Source of the DNA: Rothia terrae
GTDB taxonomy: Bacteria; Actinomycetota; Actinomycetes; Actinomycetales; Micrococcaceae
DNA length: 64,000 bases
Direction: 5' to 3'
NCBI RefSeq assembly: GCF_012396615.1
Contig: NZ_JAAXPV010000001.1
Span: 1 to 64,000 of the forward strand
Below are positions 45,287 through 54,646 of this stretch, in pieces (position 1 is the stretch's first letter; the number at the start of each line of letters is the position of its first letter). The notes below the pieces were generated by a model that made no database searches, was not told where the DNA came from, and saw nothing but the letters and a program-made list of their open reading frames with translations. The position numbers and the translations under genes are program-made.

Positions 45287-45331
45287 AACGGGTGGGGCTG
45301 GTCAACATAGTTGACCAGCCCCACCCGTTTT
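45287..45331. terminator. Bidirectional terminator between SGNH gene and metG
   Basis: A perfect 20-bp stem (AACGGGTGGGGCTGGTCAAC and its complement) has a 3-nt loop, with T5 on the plus strand. metG converges from the other side and ends at 45342. Confidence 0.92.
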
Positions 45332-45341
45332 TAAAGGTTAT

Positions 45342-46880
45342 TTAGTTTTTAGGCTCTTCATAACGCGGGAAGATGCCTGAAGGAGCAGGAAGCTCCGTTC
45401 CGGGAACAAGAGACTTGTTCAGCTGAGCGAACTGACGCGCATCCGGGGATACGGCCAGCAGATCTAGCATTTTAGCCATCGAACCGGGCATCACCGGCTG
45501 CACGAGTGTAGCAACCACACGAATCACCTCAGCCGTTACGTACAGAACGGTCTTCATGCGATTTTCATCGGTCTTGCGAAGTTTCCACGGTTCTTGAGCA
45601 GTGAAATAGCGGTTAGCATCAGCGACCACATGCCAGATGCGCTCTAAAGCCTTGTGGAAAGCAAGCTCATCGAAATCTGCTCGCACGGGCTCATACAAGC
45701 TGTACGCTGCATCGAGCATGGCGCGGTCTTCAGCAGTGAACTCACCAAACTCGGGAACCTTGCCCTCACAGTTTTTAGCAACCATTGAGAGCGAGCGCTG
45801 CGCCAGATTACCAAGATCGTTAGCGAGATCTGAGTTGATGCGGTTTTTGATTGCTTCTGCCGAGTAGGATCCGTCTTGACCAAAAGTCACTTCGCGAAGC
45901 AGGAAGAAACGCAACGGGTCCAGACCGAAGGTGGAGACCAAGTCAGAGGGGTCAACGACGTTACCCACTGACTTCGACATTTTTTCGCCATCAACTAGCA
46001 AGAAGCCGTGGGCAAAGACGCGCCTGGGTAGTTCTAGTCCTGCTGACCACAAGAAAGCGGGCCAGTAAATAGCGTGGAAGCGTGAAATGTCCTTACCAAT
46101 GACGTGGTAGTTCGCTGGCCAGTATTTAGTGAACATTTCACCGTCAGTATCGGGGAACCCGATGCCGGTGAGGTAGTTGGTGAGCGCGTCCACCCACACG
46201 TACATCACGTGCTTGTCGTTGCCGGGCACAGGTACGCCCCAGTCAAAGCTGGTGCGGGAAATTGAAAGATCGTTGAGTCCGTCTTTCATAAATCCGGCAA
46301 GCTCGTTACGGCGTGACTCGGGGTAGATGAGCCCTTCGGTGGCGTACAGTTCTTTCAAACGATCAGCGTACTTGGAGAGGCGGAAGAAGTAAGATTCTTC
46401 TTCGGTCCATTCCACCTCGGTGCCGGTAGTGACGGAATAACGAATACCGTCGCGTACCTCGGTCTCGTCTTCAGCGTAGAAGGCCTCATCGCGTACTGAG
46501 TACCAGCCTTCGTACTTATCGAGGTAGATATCGCCGGCTTCTTCCATACGCTTCCACATCTCTTGTGACGCGGTGTAGTGGTCTGCGTCTGTGGTACGAA
46601 TGTAGCGGTCATAGGAAATCTCGAGGGCATCGTCCATTGCTTTGAACCTCGCAGCGTTCTGATCTGCTAGTTCTTTAGCGCTCATGCCCAGCTTCTGAGC
46701 GGTGGTCTGCATTTTCTGGCCGTGCTCATCGGTACCGGTCAGAAAGCGAACGTCGTATCCGTCAAGACGCTTAAATCGCGCCATGACGTCCGTTGCAATG
46801 TGTTCATAAGCGTGACCGATGTGAGGGTCACCGTTGGGGTAAGCAATTGCGGTGGTGATGTAGTACGGCTGTGAAGTCAT
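45342..46880 (-). CDS. metG: Methionyl-tRNA synthetase
   Basis: This class I synthetase has 512 residues from ATG 46880 ([27 protein letters not shown]); the frame runs 33 nt further. The HIGH motif is PHIGHAYE and KMSKS is [21 protein letters not shown] is also typical. It has no extra C-terminal tRNA-binding domain, as in other actinobacteria. Confidence 0.96.
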   Translation of the reverse strand: MTSQPYYITTAIAYPNGDPHIGHAYEHIATDVMARFKRLDGYDVRFLTGTDEHGQKMQTTAQKLGMSAKELADQNAARFKAMDDALEISYDRYIRTTDADHYTASQEMWKRMEEAGDIYLDKYEGWYSVRDEAFYAEDETEVRDGIRYSVTTGTEVEWTEEESYFFRLSKYADRLKELYATEGLIYPESRRNELAGFMKDGLNDLSISRTSFDWGVPVPGNDKHVMYVWVDALTNYLTGIGFPDTDGEMFTKYWPANYHVIGKDISRFHAIYWPAFLWSAGLELPRRVFAHGFLLVDGEKMSKSVGNVVDPSDLVSTFGLDPLRFFLLREVTFGQDGSYSAEAIKNRINSDLANDLGNLAQRSLSMVAKNCEGKVPEFGEFTAEDRAMLDAAYSLYEPVRADFDELAFHKALERIWHVVADANRYFTAQEPWKLRKTDENRMKTVLYVTAEVIRVVATLVQPVMPGSMAKMLDLLAVSPDARQFAQLNKSLVPGTELPAPSGIFPRYEEPKN

Positions 46881-46935
46881 AGTTCTAACTTTACCGTGTC
46901 TTGTATGGTTCATTGAATTTGTGAATACAAAAAGA

Positions 46936-46969
46936 GCGGCTGAACTCCGTGAGAAATTCAGCCGCCTAT
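46936..46969 (-). terminator. Terminator of serA
   Basis: The stem GCGGCTGAA / TTCAGCCGC is followed by TCTTTTTG on the minus strand, about 12 nt after the serA stop. Confidence 0.78.
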
Positions 46970-46975
46970 CTCTTG

Positions 46976-48571
46976 CTAGTCAGCGAGGTTGATATGGGCG
47001 GCGCGGGAAGCGCTCACTACCTTCTTGATTGATTCAATGACTTCTGCAGGGGCTGCTGAGTCAAGAGCAAGAACCGAGACAGCGCGATTGGTATTTTCGT
47101 CGCGCGATACCTGCATTCCTGCAATGTTGATGGACGCGGTACCTAGCAAGGTGCCCATCGCGGCAATCATTCCCGGGCGATCTTCGTACTCTAATACCAG
47201 CATGTAGTCGGTAATGGGAGTTTCAAAGTCGTAGCCGTTGATATTGGTGAGTTTCAGAATGTGTTTCGGCCCAGTGACGGTGCCGCCCACTACGATATTT
47301 TCGCCGGTGGAAAGTGTTCCGGTGACAATCGTTTCGTTTCTGAAGTACTCGGTTTCGGCGGTAGTCTCAAGATCAACTTTGACGCCGCGCTGTTCAGCAA
47401 TAACCGGGGCATTCACGTACGAGACCTTGTCAGAGACAACATCCGTGAAAACGCCTTTCAAGGCAGAAAGCTTCAACGAGGTAACGTCCTTGGTCGCAAT
47501 TTCGCCAGCGACCTTCACTTCAACACGGGTCAATGCTTCATCTTTGCTCAACGCAGTCAAAATGCGACCGAGCTTTTCAGCCAAAGGAACACCAGGGCGA
47601 ACGTCCTTATCGATAGATCCGCCCGCGATGTTCACCGCATCCGGCACAAGGTCGCCTTCTAGAGCCAGACGAACAGAGCGAGCAACTGCGATGCCGGCCT
47701 TCTCTTGAGCCTCAGTAGTTGATGCGCCCAGGTGAGGAGTAGCAACAACATTTTTCAATCCCACGAAGGGAACATTTTTTGCAGGTTCTTTCACAAAAAC
47801 GTCAACAGCTGCACCAGCGATTTCTCCCGCTCGTAGAGCAACATCAAGATCTGCCTCATCGATGAGACCACCACGAGCAACGTTGACTACGCACGCGGTA
47901 TTCTTCATCTTCTTGAATGATTCAGCGTTGAGCATTCCCATGGTGTCAGGCGTACGCGGCATATGGATAGTCACGAAGTCACTGCGCTCAAGAAGCTCAT
48001 CAAGATCAACGAGCTGAGCGCCAAGCTGCGAGGCACGTACCGAAGTGACAAAGGGGTCATAAGCAATGATATCGGTGCCAAATGCACGCAAACGCTCCGC
48101 TACTAAAGCACCAATTCGTCCCAGACCAATGATGCCGATTGTCTTTTCGTACAGTTCAGTGCCAGAGTATTCAGCGCGCTTCCACTCCCCTGCTTTCATA
48201 GATGCATCTGCAGCCGAGATGTTACGAGCAAGCCCGAGAATATGACCTACAGTGAGCTCCGCTGCCGAAATAATGTTGGAGGTTGGCGCATTGACGACCA
48301 TGACGCCCGCAACGGTAGCGGCTTTGATATCAACGTTATCCAAACCCACACCTGCGCGAGCAATAACCTTCAATTTGGATGCTGCGCCAATAGCCTCAGC
48401 ATCAACCTGCGTGGCAGATCGCACCAAGATAGCATCAACATCAGTGATTGCCGTCAATAGCTGATCCCGGTCAGAACCGTCGGTCTGACGAATCTCAAAA
48501 TCGGGTCCTAATGCATCCACCGTTGCCGGTGAAAGCTGTTCTGCAAGAAGTACTACTGGTTTTTCAGTCAC
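46976..48571 (-). CDS. serA: D-3-phosphoglycerate dehydrogenase
   Basis: SerA starts serine synthesis by oxidising 3-phosphoglycerate. The GTG at 48571 follows AAGGAA by 8 nt and gives 531 residues starting [15 protein letters not shown]; the frame runs 138 nt further without support. The NAD fold [16 protein letters not shown], catalytic [14 protein letters not shown] and [12 protein letters not shown] are present. An intervening (ASB) domain and a C-terminal ACT domain ([19 protein letters not shown]) make it the long, serine-regulated type found in actinobacteria. Confidence 0.95.
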   Translation of the reverse strand: MTEKPVVLLAEQLSPATVDALGPDFEIRQTDGSDRDQLLTAITDVDAILVRSATQVDAEAIGAASKLKVIARAGVGLDNVDIKAATVAGVMVVNAPTSNIISAAELTVGHILGLARNISAADASMKAGEWKRAEYSGTELYEKTIGIIGLGRIGALVAERLRAFGTDIIAYDPFVTSVRASQLGAQLVDLDELLERSDFVTIHMPRTPDTMGMLNAESFKKMKNTACVVNVARGGLIDEADLDVALRAGEIAGAAVDVFVKEPAKNVPFVGLKNVVATPHLGASTTEAQEKAGIAVARSVRLALEGDLVPDAVNIAGGSIDKDVRPGVPLAEKLGRILTALSKDEALTRVEVKVAGEIATKDVTSLKLSALKGVFTDVVSDKVSYVNAPVIAEQRGVKVDLETTAETEYFRNETIVTGTLSTGENIVVGGTVTGPKHILKLTNINGYDFETPITDYMLVLEYEDRPGMIAAMGTLLGTASINIAGMQVSRDENTNRAVSVLALDSAAPAEVIESIKKVVSASRAAHINLAD

Positions 48572-48789
48572 GAGAGTGTTCCTTATAAGAATTCTTCTGT
48601 AAAAGTTCGAAACGATGCGTTGACGAGCAGGTATCTCATAAAAATCAACCTCACGAACGTCAACCACACATTCACGATATAGACCGTGGGTTTTGCATCG
48701 GTTCACCATTTACGGCCAATGCACACCCTCTGAAAATTGTGGTGGTGTCTGCACACCATTAACACGATATTACGCGCTTTATATACAGA

Positions 48790-48823
48790 CAGCCGGTCAT
48801 CTGAATGCTCAAATGACCGGCTG
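48790..48823 (-). terminator. Hairpin downstream of ilvC
   Basis: The stem CAGCCGGTCAT / ATGACCGGCTG has a 12-nt loop and lies 28 nt after the ilvC stop. T residues downstream on the minus strand are few, so its efficiency is doubtful. Confidence 0.55.
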
Positions 48824-48850
48824 CCACTAAAAATTACGCTGTCGCTGAGT

Positions 48851-49879
48851 TTAGCGAGCTACGCTACCTTCAGTGTAGTCGTCGCTTACCTTGTTCCATG
48901 AAAAGAGCTTGCGAAGTTCGCGACCGGTGGTTTCGATGGGGTGTGATTCACCTTTTGAACGCAGTTCCTTGAATTCAGGTGCACCTGCAGCCTGATCTTC
49001 CATAAAGCGCTTTGCGAAGGTACCGTCCTGAATATCTGACAGAACAGCCTTCATGTTTTCCTTGACCTCGGGTGAGATTACACGGGGTCCTGAAACGTAA
49101 TCGCCGTATTCAGCGGTGTCGGAGATTGACCAACGCTGCTTAGCAATGCCGCCTTCAATCATCAGGTCAACAATCAGCTTGAGTTCGTGCAGTACCTCAA
49201 AGTATGCGATTTCGGGCTGGTAGCCAGCTTCGGTGAGAACCTCAAAACCGTACTGAACCAGCTGTGAGGTACCGCCGCAAAGAACTGCCTGCTCGCCGAA
49301 CAGGTCGGTTTCAGTTTCTTCGGTGAAGGTAGTCTCGATAGCGCCTGCACGAGTTGCGCCCAAGCCCTTAGCGTATGCCAGTGCCAGCTCGAGAGCCTTA
49401 CCTGACTCGTTCTTTTCTACAGCAACGATGGCGGGGACGCCGCGTCCAGCCTCAAATTCACGGCGCACGGTGTGACCGGGACCCTTGGGTGCAACCATTG
49501 CCACGTCTACGCCTGCGGGAGCTTCAATGAAGCCGAAACGGATGTTGAAGCCGTGCGCGAAGAAAAGAGCATCGCCTTCGTTGAGGTGAGGAGCGATCTC
49601 GTTCTTGTAAACCTCAGCCTGAACCTGATCCGGAACCAGGATCATAATCAGATCAGCTTCCTCAACTGCATCAGCTACTGAAAGTACACGCAGGCCTTCA
49701 GCTTCTGCCTTTGCGCGTGACTTTGAGCCTTCAGCCAAGCCGATGCGAACGTCGACGCCTGAGTCGCGCAGGTTGAGCGCATGCGCGTGACCCTGTGAGC
49801 CGTAACCGATGATTGCAACGGAACGCTCTGAGATGTTCGCCAAATCAGCGTCGTCGTTATAGAAAATCTTTGCTGCCAT
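48851..49879 (-). CDS. ilvC: Ketol-acid reductoisomerase (class I)
   Basis: IlvC converts acetolactate to dihydroxyisovalerate with NADPH. It has 342 residues, the short class I form. Motifs are [35 protein letters not shown] and [17 protein letters not shown]. It is separated from ilvN by 137 AT-rich nt that probably contain its own promoter, but it lies in the order ilvB-ilvN-ilvC typical of actinobacteria. A GAGAT ribosome site is upstream. Confidence 0.97.
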   Translation of the reverse strand: MAAKIFYNDDADLANISERSVAIIGYGSQGHAHALNLRDSGVDVRIGLAEGSKSRAKAEAEGLRVLSVADAVEEADLIMILVPDQVQAEVYKNEIAPHLNEGDALFFAHGFNIRFGFIEAPAGVDVAMVAPKGPGHTVRREFEAGRGVPAIVAVEKNESGKALELALAYAKGLGATRAGAIETTFTEETETDLFGEQAVLCGGTSQLVQYGFEVLTEAGYQPEIAYFEVLHELKLIVDLMIEGGIAKQRWSISDTAEYGDYVSGPRVISPEVKENMKAVLSDIQDGTFAKRFMEDQAAGAPEFKELRSKGESHPIETTGRELRKLFSWNKVSDDYTEGSVAR

Positions 49880-50016
49880 GAAAATGATCTCCTTGAAATA
49901 GATCGAACGGGTATGTGCTACCTGTTTCTAATGGTATTAGGTTCACGATGTTTACGCGTTTTTATAAATACTCGTCTTATATTTTGAACTTTTTGTAGTC
50001 ACATCGTGAAATATTT

Positions 50017-50526
50017 TTAGTTTCGAAGGGTCTTCTCGCTCATCGAACGCGGTCCGCGTCCCAGTCCGATGGTTCCCGCACGTACAATTTCACGCACACC
50101 AAACGGCTCAAGAACATCCAAGAAAGCATTCAGCTTCTCAGCCGAACCAGTTGCCTCAATGACAACGGATTCAGTAGACACGTCAACCACCGCTGCGCGG
50201 AACAAGTCAGCTGCCTGGGTAACCTGAAGTCGAGTTGCCGCGTCCGCGCGAACCTTAATCATGATGTGATCACGCTGAACGGAGGATTCTTGAGGAAGTT
50301 CAACAATCTTTAGAACATGCACCAGCTTATTGAGCTGCTTTGTAACCTGTTCCAGCAAGATTCCATCGGCATCGACCACTACAGTAATACGCGAAATTCC
50401 TGGAACTTCAGTATGACCCACGGCCAGTGAGTCAATATTGAACATACGGCGGGCGAAAAGACCTGAGACGCGTGCGAGCACACCCGGCTTGTCTTCTACT
50501 AATACGGAGAGTGTATGACTGCTCAT
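50017..50526 (-). CDS. ilvN: Acetolactate synthase small subunit
   Basis: This 169-residue regulatory subunit binds valine and activates IlvB. It has the N-terminal ACT domain SVLVEDKPGVLARVSGLFARRMFNIDSLAVG and the C-terminal ALS_ss_C domain (IMIKVRADAATRLQVTQAADLFRA). It starts 5 nt after the ilvB stop. Confidence 0.96.
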   Translation of the reverse strand: MSSHTLSVLVEDKPGVLARVSGLFARRMFNIDSLAVGHTEVPGISRITVVVDADGILLEQVTKQLNKLVHVLKIVELPQESSVQRDHIMIKVRADAATRLQVTQAADLFRAAVVDVSTESVVIEATGSAEKLNAFLDVLEPFGVREIVRAGTIGLGRGPRSMSEKTLRN

Positions 50527-50531
50527 CGGCC

Positions 50532-52370
50532 TTAGTCCTCTCGGTCGAAATCGGGTGAAGTGTCTTTAGCGATTTGGATGAGGTCGTTGGAAATACCTGC
50601 CGGCACCATCGGCCACACCATGGAATCAGGGCTCACGGTGAAGTCAATAACAACCACGCGATCGTTGATCTCCAGAGCCTGCTTGATGACGTCATCAACG
50701 TCGTCGTCATTTTCGCAACGCAGAGCAACAGCACCATAGGCTTCTGCCAACTTCACAAAATCAGGGATGCGCGCGGTACCGTGACCGGTATTCAGATGAG
50801 TGTTGGAGTAGCGACCATCGTAGAAGAGAGTCTGCCACTGACGCACCATACCCAATGATGAGTTATTGATAATCGCAACCTTGATGGGAATGTTGTTTTG
50901 CACGCAGGTCGCCAATTCCTGGTTGGTCATCTGGAAGCAACCATCGCCATCGATTGCCCATACAACGTCTTCGGGATGCGCAGCCTTGACGCCCATCGCG
51001 GCAGGAACGGAATAACCCATGGTGCCCAGACCAGCTGAATTAATCCAGTGACGCGGTTTTTCATGCTCGATAAAGTGAGCAGACCACATCTGGTGCTGGC
51101 CAACGCCTGCTACATAGTAGGCATCCGGGCCGGTCAAAGCGCTCAGACGCTCGATCACGTGTTGCGGCTGCCCCAGCCCATCGGGAGTTGCGGTATAACC
51201 CAGCGGGAAATTCTTAATCCAGCTGTTGAGCTTGTTCCACCACGGTTCAAGATCCTGCAACCCCTCAGAAAATTCAGTGCGGAGAATCTGATTGAGCTCG
51301 GGCAAAACATATTTGAGATCGCCCACGATAGGCACATCAGCGTAACGGATCTTTGAGATTTCTGCGGGGTCAACGTCAATGTGAATAATCTTTGCATCTG
51401 GTGCAAAGGTATCGACCACGCCGGTCACCCGGTCATCAAATCGTGCGCCTAAAGTCACCAACAGATCTGATTTCTGCATAGCCGTCACTGCAGGCACAGT
51501 TCCATGCATACCCGGCATACCCAGGTTCTGCGGGTGTGAGTCGGGGAAAGTACCGCGCGCGGTGAGGGTTGTTACAACGGGGGCACCGGTAATCTCTGCC
51601 AGCTGGCGCAGTTCATCAGCCGCTCCTGCACGTACCATGCCACCGCCCACATACAACACAGGACGCTCTGCCTGAGCGATGAGTTTTGCGGCCTCGCGGA
51701 TTTGCTTTGAGTGACCGCGGGTGACGGGGTGATAACCGCGTACATCAGTGGTTGGTGGCCACGAAAAATCCATCATTCCCTGCTGTGCGTCCTTGGTGAT
51801 ATCGACAAGGACGGGGCCGGGACGGCCAGTAGAAGCAATGTGGAAGGCTGTTGCGATGCAACGCGGGATCTCTTGCGCATCACGCACCATGAAGGAATGT
51901 TTGGTAATTGGCATCGTCATACCAACAATGTCAGCCTCTTGGAAAGCATCGGTACCAATAACCTTTGATGAAACCTGACCGGTAATTGCAACCATCGGCA
52001 CAGAATCCATGTTGGCATCTGCCAAAGGAGTCAACAGATTAGTCGCACCGGGCCCAGAAGTCGCGATGCAAACGCCGACCTCTCCCGTAGAGATAGCGTA
52101 GCCCTGAGCTGCGTGCCCTGCTCCCTGCTCGTGGCGCACCAAGATGTGGTTAATAGCGGTTGAGTCCAGCAGCGGGTCATAGGTGGGCAAAATAGCTCCA
52201 CCTGGCAAACCGAAGACAGTCGTCACGCCGAGTTCTTCAAGAGAACGCACAATAGCTTGAGAGCCAGTCATCCTCTCAGTCGTTGATGTTTTCTGCTGTG
52301 CATCAAGACTACGACGGTCGCCAGTCTTATTGGCTACTGCCGCGGGGGTTATAGGGTTTCCCGTAGTCAT
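50532..52370 (-). CDS. ilvB: Acetolactate synthase large subunit
   Basis: This ThDP/FAD enzyme condenses pyruvate to acetolactate, or with 2-oxobutyrate for isoleucine. It has 612 residues. The N-terminal [14 protein letters not shown], the catalytic Glu in [14 protein letters not shown] and the ThDP motif [15 protein letters not shown] ... [12 protein letters not shown] are intact. About 35 extra N-terminal residues come before [14 protein letters not shown]. Its transcript begins about 220 nt upstream in an attenuator leader. Confidence 0.97.
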   Translation of the reverse strand: MTTGNPITPAAVANKTGDRRSLDAQQKTSTTERMTGSQAIVRSLEELGVTTVFGLPGGAILPTYDPLLDSTAINHILVRHEQGAGHAAQGYAISTGEVGVCIATSGPGATNLLTPLADANMDSVPMVAITGQVSSKVIGTDAFQEADIVGMTMPITKHSFMVRDAQEIPRCIATAFHIASTGRPGPVLVDITKDAQQGMMDFSWPPTTDVRGYHPVTRGHSKQIREAAKLIAQAERPVLYVGGGMVRAGAADELRQLAEITGAPVVTTLTARGTFPDSHPQNLGMPGMHGTVPAVTAMQKSDLLVTLGARFDDRVTGVVDTFAPDAKIIHIDVDPAEISKIRYADVPIVGDLKYVLPELNQILRTEFSEGLQDLEPWWNKLNSWIKNFPLGYTATPDGLGQPQHVIERLSALTGPDAYYVAGVGQHQMWSAHFIEHEKPRHWINSAGLGTMGYSVPAAMGVKAAHPEDVVWAIDGDGCFQMTNQELATCVQNNIPIKVAIINNSSLGMVRQWQTLFYDGRYSNTHLNTGHGTARIPDFVKLAEAYGAVALRCENDDDVDDVIKQALEINDRVVVIDFTVSPDSMVWPMVPAGISNDLIQIAKDTSPDFDRED

Positions 52371-52464
52371 GTCACGTCCTTATTTTCTAACCTGTTGTTC
52401 CTGGTGTGCGTTGATAAGGAACAGTTGCTCGAATCGACCCGTGTGTTTGACGTGCAAAACTTAC
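52371..52464 (-). other. ilvB leader, distal part
   Basis: These 94 nt separate the attenuator terminator from the ilvB start. An AAGG lies 8 nt before the ATG at 52370 as its ribosome site. No further structure was recognised. Confidence 0.6.
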
Positions 52465-52495
52465 AAAAAAACCCTCCGCTAATGTAAAGCGAAGG
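52465..52495 (-). terminator. Attenuator terminator in the ilvB leader
   Basis: On the minus strand CCCTTCGCT pairs with AGCGGAGGG (one U-G pair) and is followed by seven T. GGGCGC directly after the leader-peptide stop (52536-52541) can instead pair with GCGCCC (52494-52499), which overlaps the terminator 5' arm. This gives a mutually exclusive antiterminator. Confidence 0.85.
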
Positions 52496-52540
52496 GCGCA
52501 TCGTCATGTGAACACAAAAAATAGTTCTAGGTAGCGCGCC

Positions 52541-52594
52541 CTATGGCACAATCACTAGAAGAATTTCAACGGCTTCAATACGGTGCTGTTTCAT
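52541..52594 (-). CDS. ilv leader peptide (IlvL-type)
   Basis: A 17-residue frame MKQHRIEAVEILLVIVP ends in TAG. Six of its last seven residues are Ile, Leu or Val, so ribosome stalling would report shortage of charged branched-chain tRNAs. It is followed at once by the antiterminator half and 45 nt later by an intrinsic terminator, ahead of ilvB. The ATG lies 7 nt after the -10 hexamer, so the transcript probably begins at or next to the start codon (leaderless). It is too short for automatic gene calls. The function is inferred from classical attenuation; the sequence features are direct. Confidence 0.85.
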   Translation of the reverse strand: MKQHRIEAVEILLVIVP

Positions 52595-52601
52595 GCTGTC
52601 C

Positions 52602-52631
52602 AGTATTCTCTGTGCGGTGGGACACTGTCAA
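52602..52631 (-). promoter_or_regulatory. Promoter of the ilvBNC leader
   Basis: On the minus strand TTGACA (52626-52631, perfect -35) and AATACT (52602-52607, -10) are 18 bp apart. Seven bases separate the -10 from the ATG of the leader peptide. Confidence 0.75.
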
Positions 52632-52777
52632 AGCTATCTCACATTACAAGATTTCATTTTAGGACGTCAGACTCAAGTTTCCAGCTTTGTTTCTGATTAT
52701 TGAGCGCGCCTCTTCCCACAGAGAAACATCAGTTCATACTGTCGATACTCTCAACCTCGCTCGGTAAACTGGGTCAC

Positions 52778-53242
52778 ATGAACAAGGAACATTTAGAGAG
52801 CAATCAGATTGCTACACTGCTACACACCGTATTCGATGAACAAATCATCAATTACGGCGCCTACAACCTTGTTCTTGCCACAGGTTCTGCCATTTACCAA
52901 AATCCCGATGTGGCTCAGCACCAATCAGCCGATCAGGAGCTTTTTTTGGTGGGCTACCGCGAGATGCCTCGAGAAATGGTCATTATCCCTATTCAGACAC
53001 CCGAAATCACAAGCGGTGGTGCTCCTACTTCAATAGATAACACCACTATTGCCTCGATGAGCACTGTTGATGCTACGCAGCTCAAAATTTCACTCACTAA
53101 CGGCAGTGTCTTTGACTTAAGCTTTATCCCCGTTCACACCTTCAAGAGTGACCACGGCCAGGGACAACTTGATCAGAGCTTCGACCTCGACGATTTTTTC
53201 AATTTCATCAATAACTCCCACCTATTAGAAGAAGTCGCATAG
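52778..53242 (+). CDS. Hypothetical protein
   Basis: The 154 residues from ATG 52778 begin MNKEHLESNQIATLLHTVFD. The frame is open back to a TTG at 52700, which would add 26 residues and bring the start closer to the ilv promoter. The protein is acidic, with no signal peptide and no membrane helix. It has strands around NLVLATGSAIYQN and ELFLVGYREMPREMVIIPIQ and ends with FDLDDFFNFINNSHLLEEVA. It looks like a small cytosolic domain of mixed alpha/beta structure. I do not recognise a family. Confidence 0.65.
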   Translation: MNKEHLESNQIATLLHTVFDEQIINYGAYNLVLATGSAIYQNPDVAQHQSADQELFLVGYREMPREMVIIPIQTPEITSGGAPTSIDNTTIASMSTVDATQLKISLTNGSVFDLSFIPVHTFKSDHGQGQLDQSFDLDDFFNFINNSHLLEEVA

Positions 53243-53295
53243 CGCCACGATAGACCCTGCCCTTAAATCTTCTACCGGGATTAAGAGTTAAAACA

Positions 53296-53327
53296 AAAAG
53301 GTCGGTTTCATCTGAAACCGACCTTTT
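53296..53327. terminator. Terminator of tRNA-Lys copy 1
   Basis: The stem AAGGTCGGTTTCA / TGAAACCGACCTT has a 2-nt gap, with T5 on the minus strand and T4 on the plus strand. It can also end the hypothetical gene on the plus strand. Confidence 0.85.
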
Positions 53328-53335
53328 CTTGTATG

Positions 53336-53408
53336 TACACCCCGTGGGACTTGAACCCACAACCCATTGATTAAGAGTCAATTGCTCTGCCAATTGAGCT
53401 AGAGGTGC
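53336..53408 (-). tRNA. tRNA-Lys (CTT), copy 1
   Basis: The 73-nt cloverleaf has acceptor GCACCTC / GGGGTGT, anticodon loop CTCTTAA (anticodon CTT) and T-loop GGTTCAAGTCC. CCA is not encoded. It is identical to the copy at 53675-53747. Confidence 0.96.
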
Positions 53409-53636
53409 TTAGTTACTTCCTGAAGCAACGAATAAATACTATACGCACATCTAAAGCAGCATGCAAGCCAAAACAGCTATTTGTAACGCTATTCACAATT
53501 TTGCCGACCTTCAGGCTCTCCCCTTGCCTGAAATATAACCCTGCGCAAAAAGCAACAAAGGCAAGGAACCGACAAGACTGTAGATAACTCGAGAGAAAAC
53601 CCCACAGCCTCAGCATCGGACCCGAGATAAATAAAA

Positions 53637-53668
53637 AAGGCTGGCTCTCAATGAGAACCAGCCTTTAG
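53637..53668 (-). terminator. Terminator of tRNA-Lys copy 2
   Basis: The stem AAGGCTGGCTCT / AGAACCAGCCTT (one G-T pair) is followed by TTTTTT on the minus strand. Confidence 0.8.
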
Positions 53669-53674
53669 CTTGTA

Positions 53675-53747
53675 CACCCCGTGGGACTTGAACCCACAAC
53701 CCATTGATTAAGAGTCAATTGCTCTGCCAATTGAGCTAGAGGTGCAT
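53675..53747 (-). tRNA. tRNA-Lys (CTT), copy 2
   Basis: This 73-nt tRNA is identical to copy 1, 266 nt away. Each copy has its own terminator, and the terminators differ in sequence, so this duplication is older than that of tRNA-Glu or arose differently. Confidence 0.96.
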
Positions 53748-53881
53748 ATCTATCGCTTCAAACATTTCATGTTCGCCGTGAAGACATGTATAACTATAGA
53801 GGGTCTCAAATGGGTATGCAAATCGAAACCGCCCTTTGTAACCAAGCACACTTTCAGCGTAATTTTTTGGGTAAAGATAAA

Positions 53882-53908
53882 GGGTGCATCACGCTTGGCG
53901 ATGCACCC
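53882..53908 (-). terminator. Terminator of the MarR gene
   Basis: The stem GGGTGCATC / GATGCACCC has a 9-nt loop and is followed on the minus strand by TTTATCTTT. It lies 15 nt after the stop. Confidence 0.72.
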
Positions 53909-53923
53909 GGGGAGACATGGGGA

Positions 53924-54496
53924 TTAATTTTCTCGAGAGTCCTCCGGGGAGAGAACCTCAATAACAGCCGTCAGCGGCTTAGACTGGTCAATTTCTTCAT
54001 CGACCTCAACAGTATTAACTTTTTCAGGGCTGGGAACCATGTTGCCTTCCACTGCTGAATGGAAGATCTCCTTACCACCCTCATGGGTAGACAGTTCATG
54101 AATTACATCAATAAGCATTTCATGGAACTGGGGGTTAGCCAGCTGACCAAGCTGCGACAAAGTCTCATCGACCTGCTGAGCATGCATCAAAGCATCCTCA
54201 CCAGCATCCGTAATAGTTAGCAAATAACTACGACGATCCGCTGAACTGCGGATGCGAGCAATATGACCGTGAGACTCCAGACGAGCCAAGGTTTTACCCA
54301 TTGTCTGCGCTTGAACACCGACAATCTGAGCAACCTTAACCTGCGAAATCTCACCATTTTGAGAAATCACACCGAGTGCGGTTACACCCGCGTGAGTAAG
54401 CCCTAAATCCTTGAGCTGAGCGTTCCAGCTATGTTCAAGCATTCGAGCGGCGGTTGACAATAAACGATTAATAGACCACTTACCAATATCAGGCAT
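53924..54496 (-). CDS. MarR-family transcriptional regulator
   Basis: The 190 residues from ATG 54496 begin MPDIGKWSINRLLSTAARML. The winged helix spans about residues 40-110 (ISQVKVAQIVGVQAQTMGKTLARLESHGHIAR, with the DRR wing in SSADRRSYLLTITDAG). No cysteine sits at the OhrR sensing position, so peroxide sensing by that route is unlikely. An acidic tail of about 50 residues follows the domain. TATAAT ends 6 nt before the ATG, so the transcript is probably leaderless. It diverges from the Bcp peroxiredoxin gene, a possible target. Confidence 0.88.
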   Translation of the reverse strand: MPDIGKWSINRLLSTAARMLEHSWNAQLKDLGLTHAGVTALGVISQNGEISQVKVAQIVGVQAQTMGKTLARLESHGHIARIRSSADRRSYLLTITDAGEDALMHAQQVDETLSQLGQLANPQFHEMLIDVIHELSTHEGGKEIFHSAVEGNMVPSPEKVNTVEVDEEIDQSKPLTAVIEVLSPEDSREN

Positions 54497-54502
54497 ACAG
54501 CT

Positions 54503-54529
54503 ATTATAAGTGTTTTTAGAGGCTCTCAA
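54503..54529 (-). promoter_or_regulatory. Promoter of the MarR gene (leaderless start)
   Basis: On the minus strand a perfect -10 TATAAT (54503-54508) lies 6 nt from the ATG. TTGAGA (54524-54529) is 15 bp upstream of it as a -35. There is no ribosome site between -10 and ATG. Confidence 0.65.
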
Positions 54530-54600
54530 CTTATAAAATAGGTAGCCCTTACCATCGATGTAGCATTGTTGGGCCAAAAAGCCGATAATAAGCGGTGATA

Positions 54601-54617
54601 TTAGTTTGATTGTCTAA
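54601..54617. promoter_or_regulatory. Possible MarR operator
   Basis: TTAGTTTGATTGTCTAA is an imperfect palindrome (TTAG-N9-CTAA) in the divergent MarR/bcp promoter region, 30 nt before the bcp start. The length and AT-rich ends fit a MarR site. This is weak evidence only. Confidence 0.3.
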
Positions 54618-54646
54618 CTTTGTCACCAAAGAAAGGTACAAGCAAC

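Noticed and set aside
47238-47708. 156-codon plus-strand frame inside serA
   Set aside because: It is antisense to the conserved SerA C-terminal domains and resembles no protein.
48572-48850. Promoter or leader elements for serA beyond the ribosome site
   Set aside because: I saw no clear -35/-10 pair, leader peptide or ligand-binding fold in this AT-rich stretch.
52376-52464. T-box or SAM riboswitch in the ilvB leader
   Set aside because: No T-box sequence or riboswitch core is present; the leader peptide and terminator explain the region.
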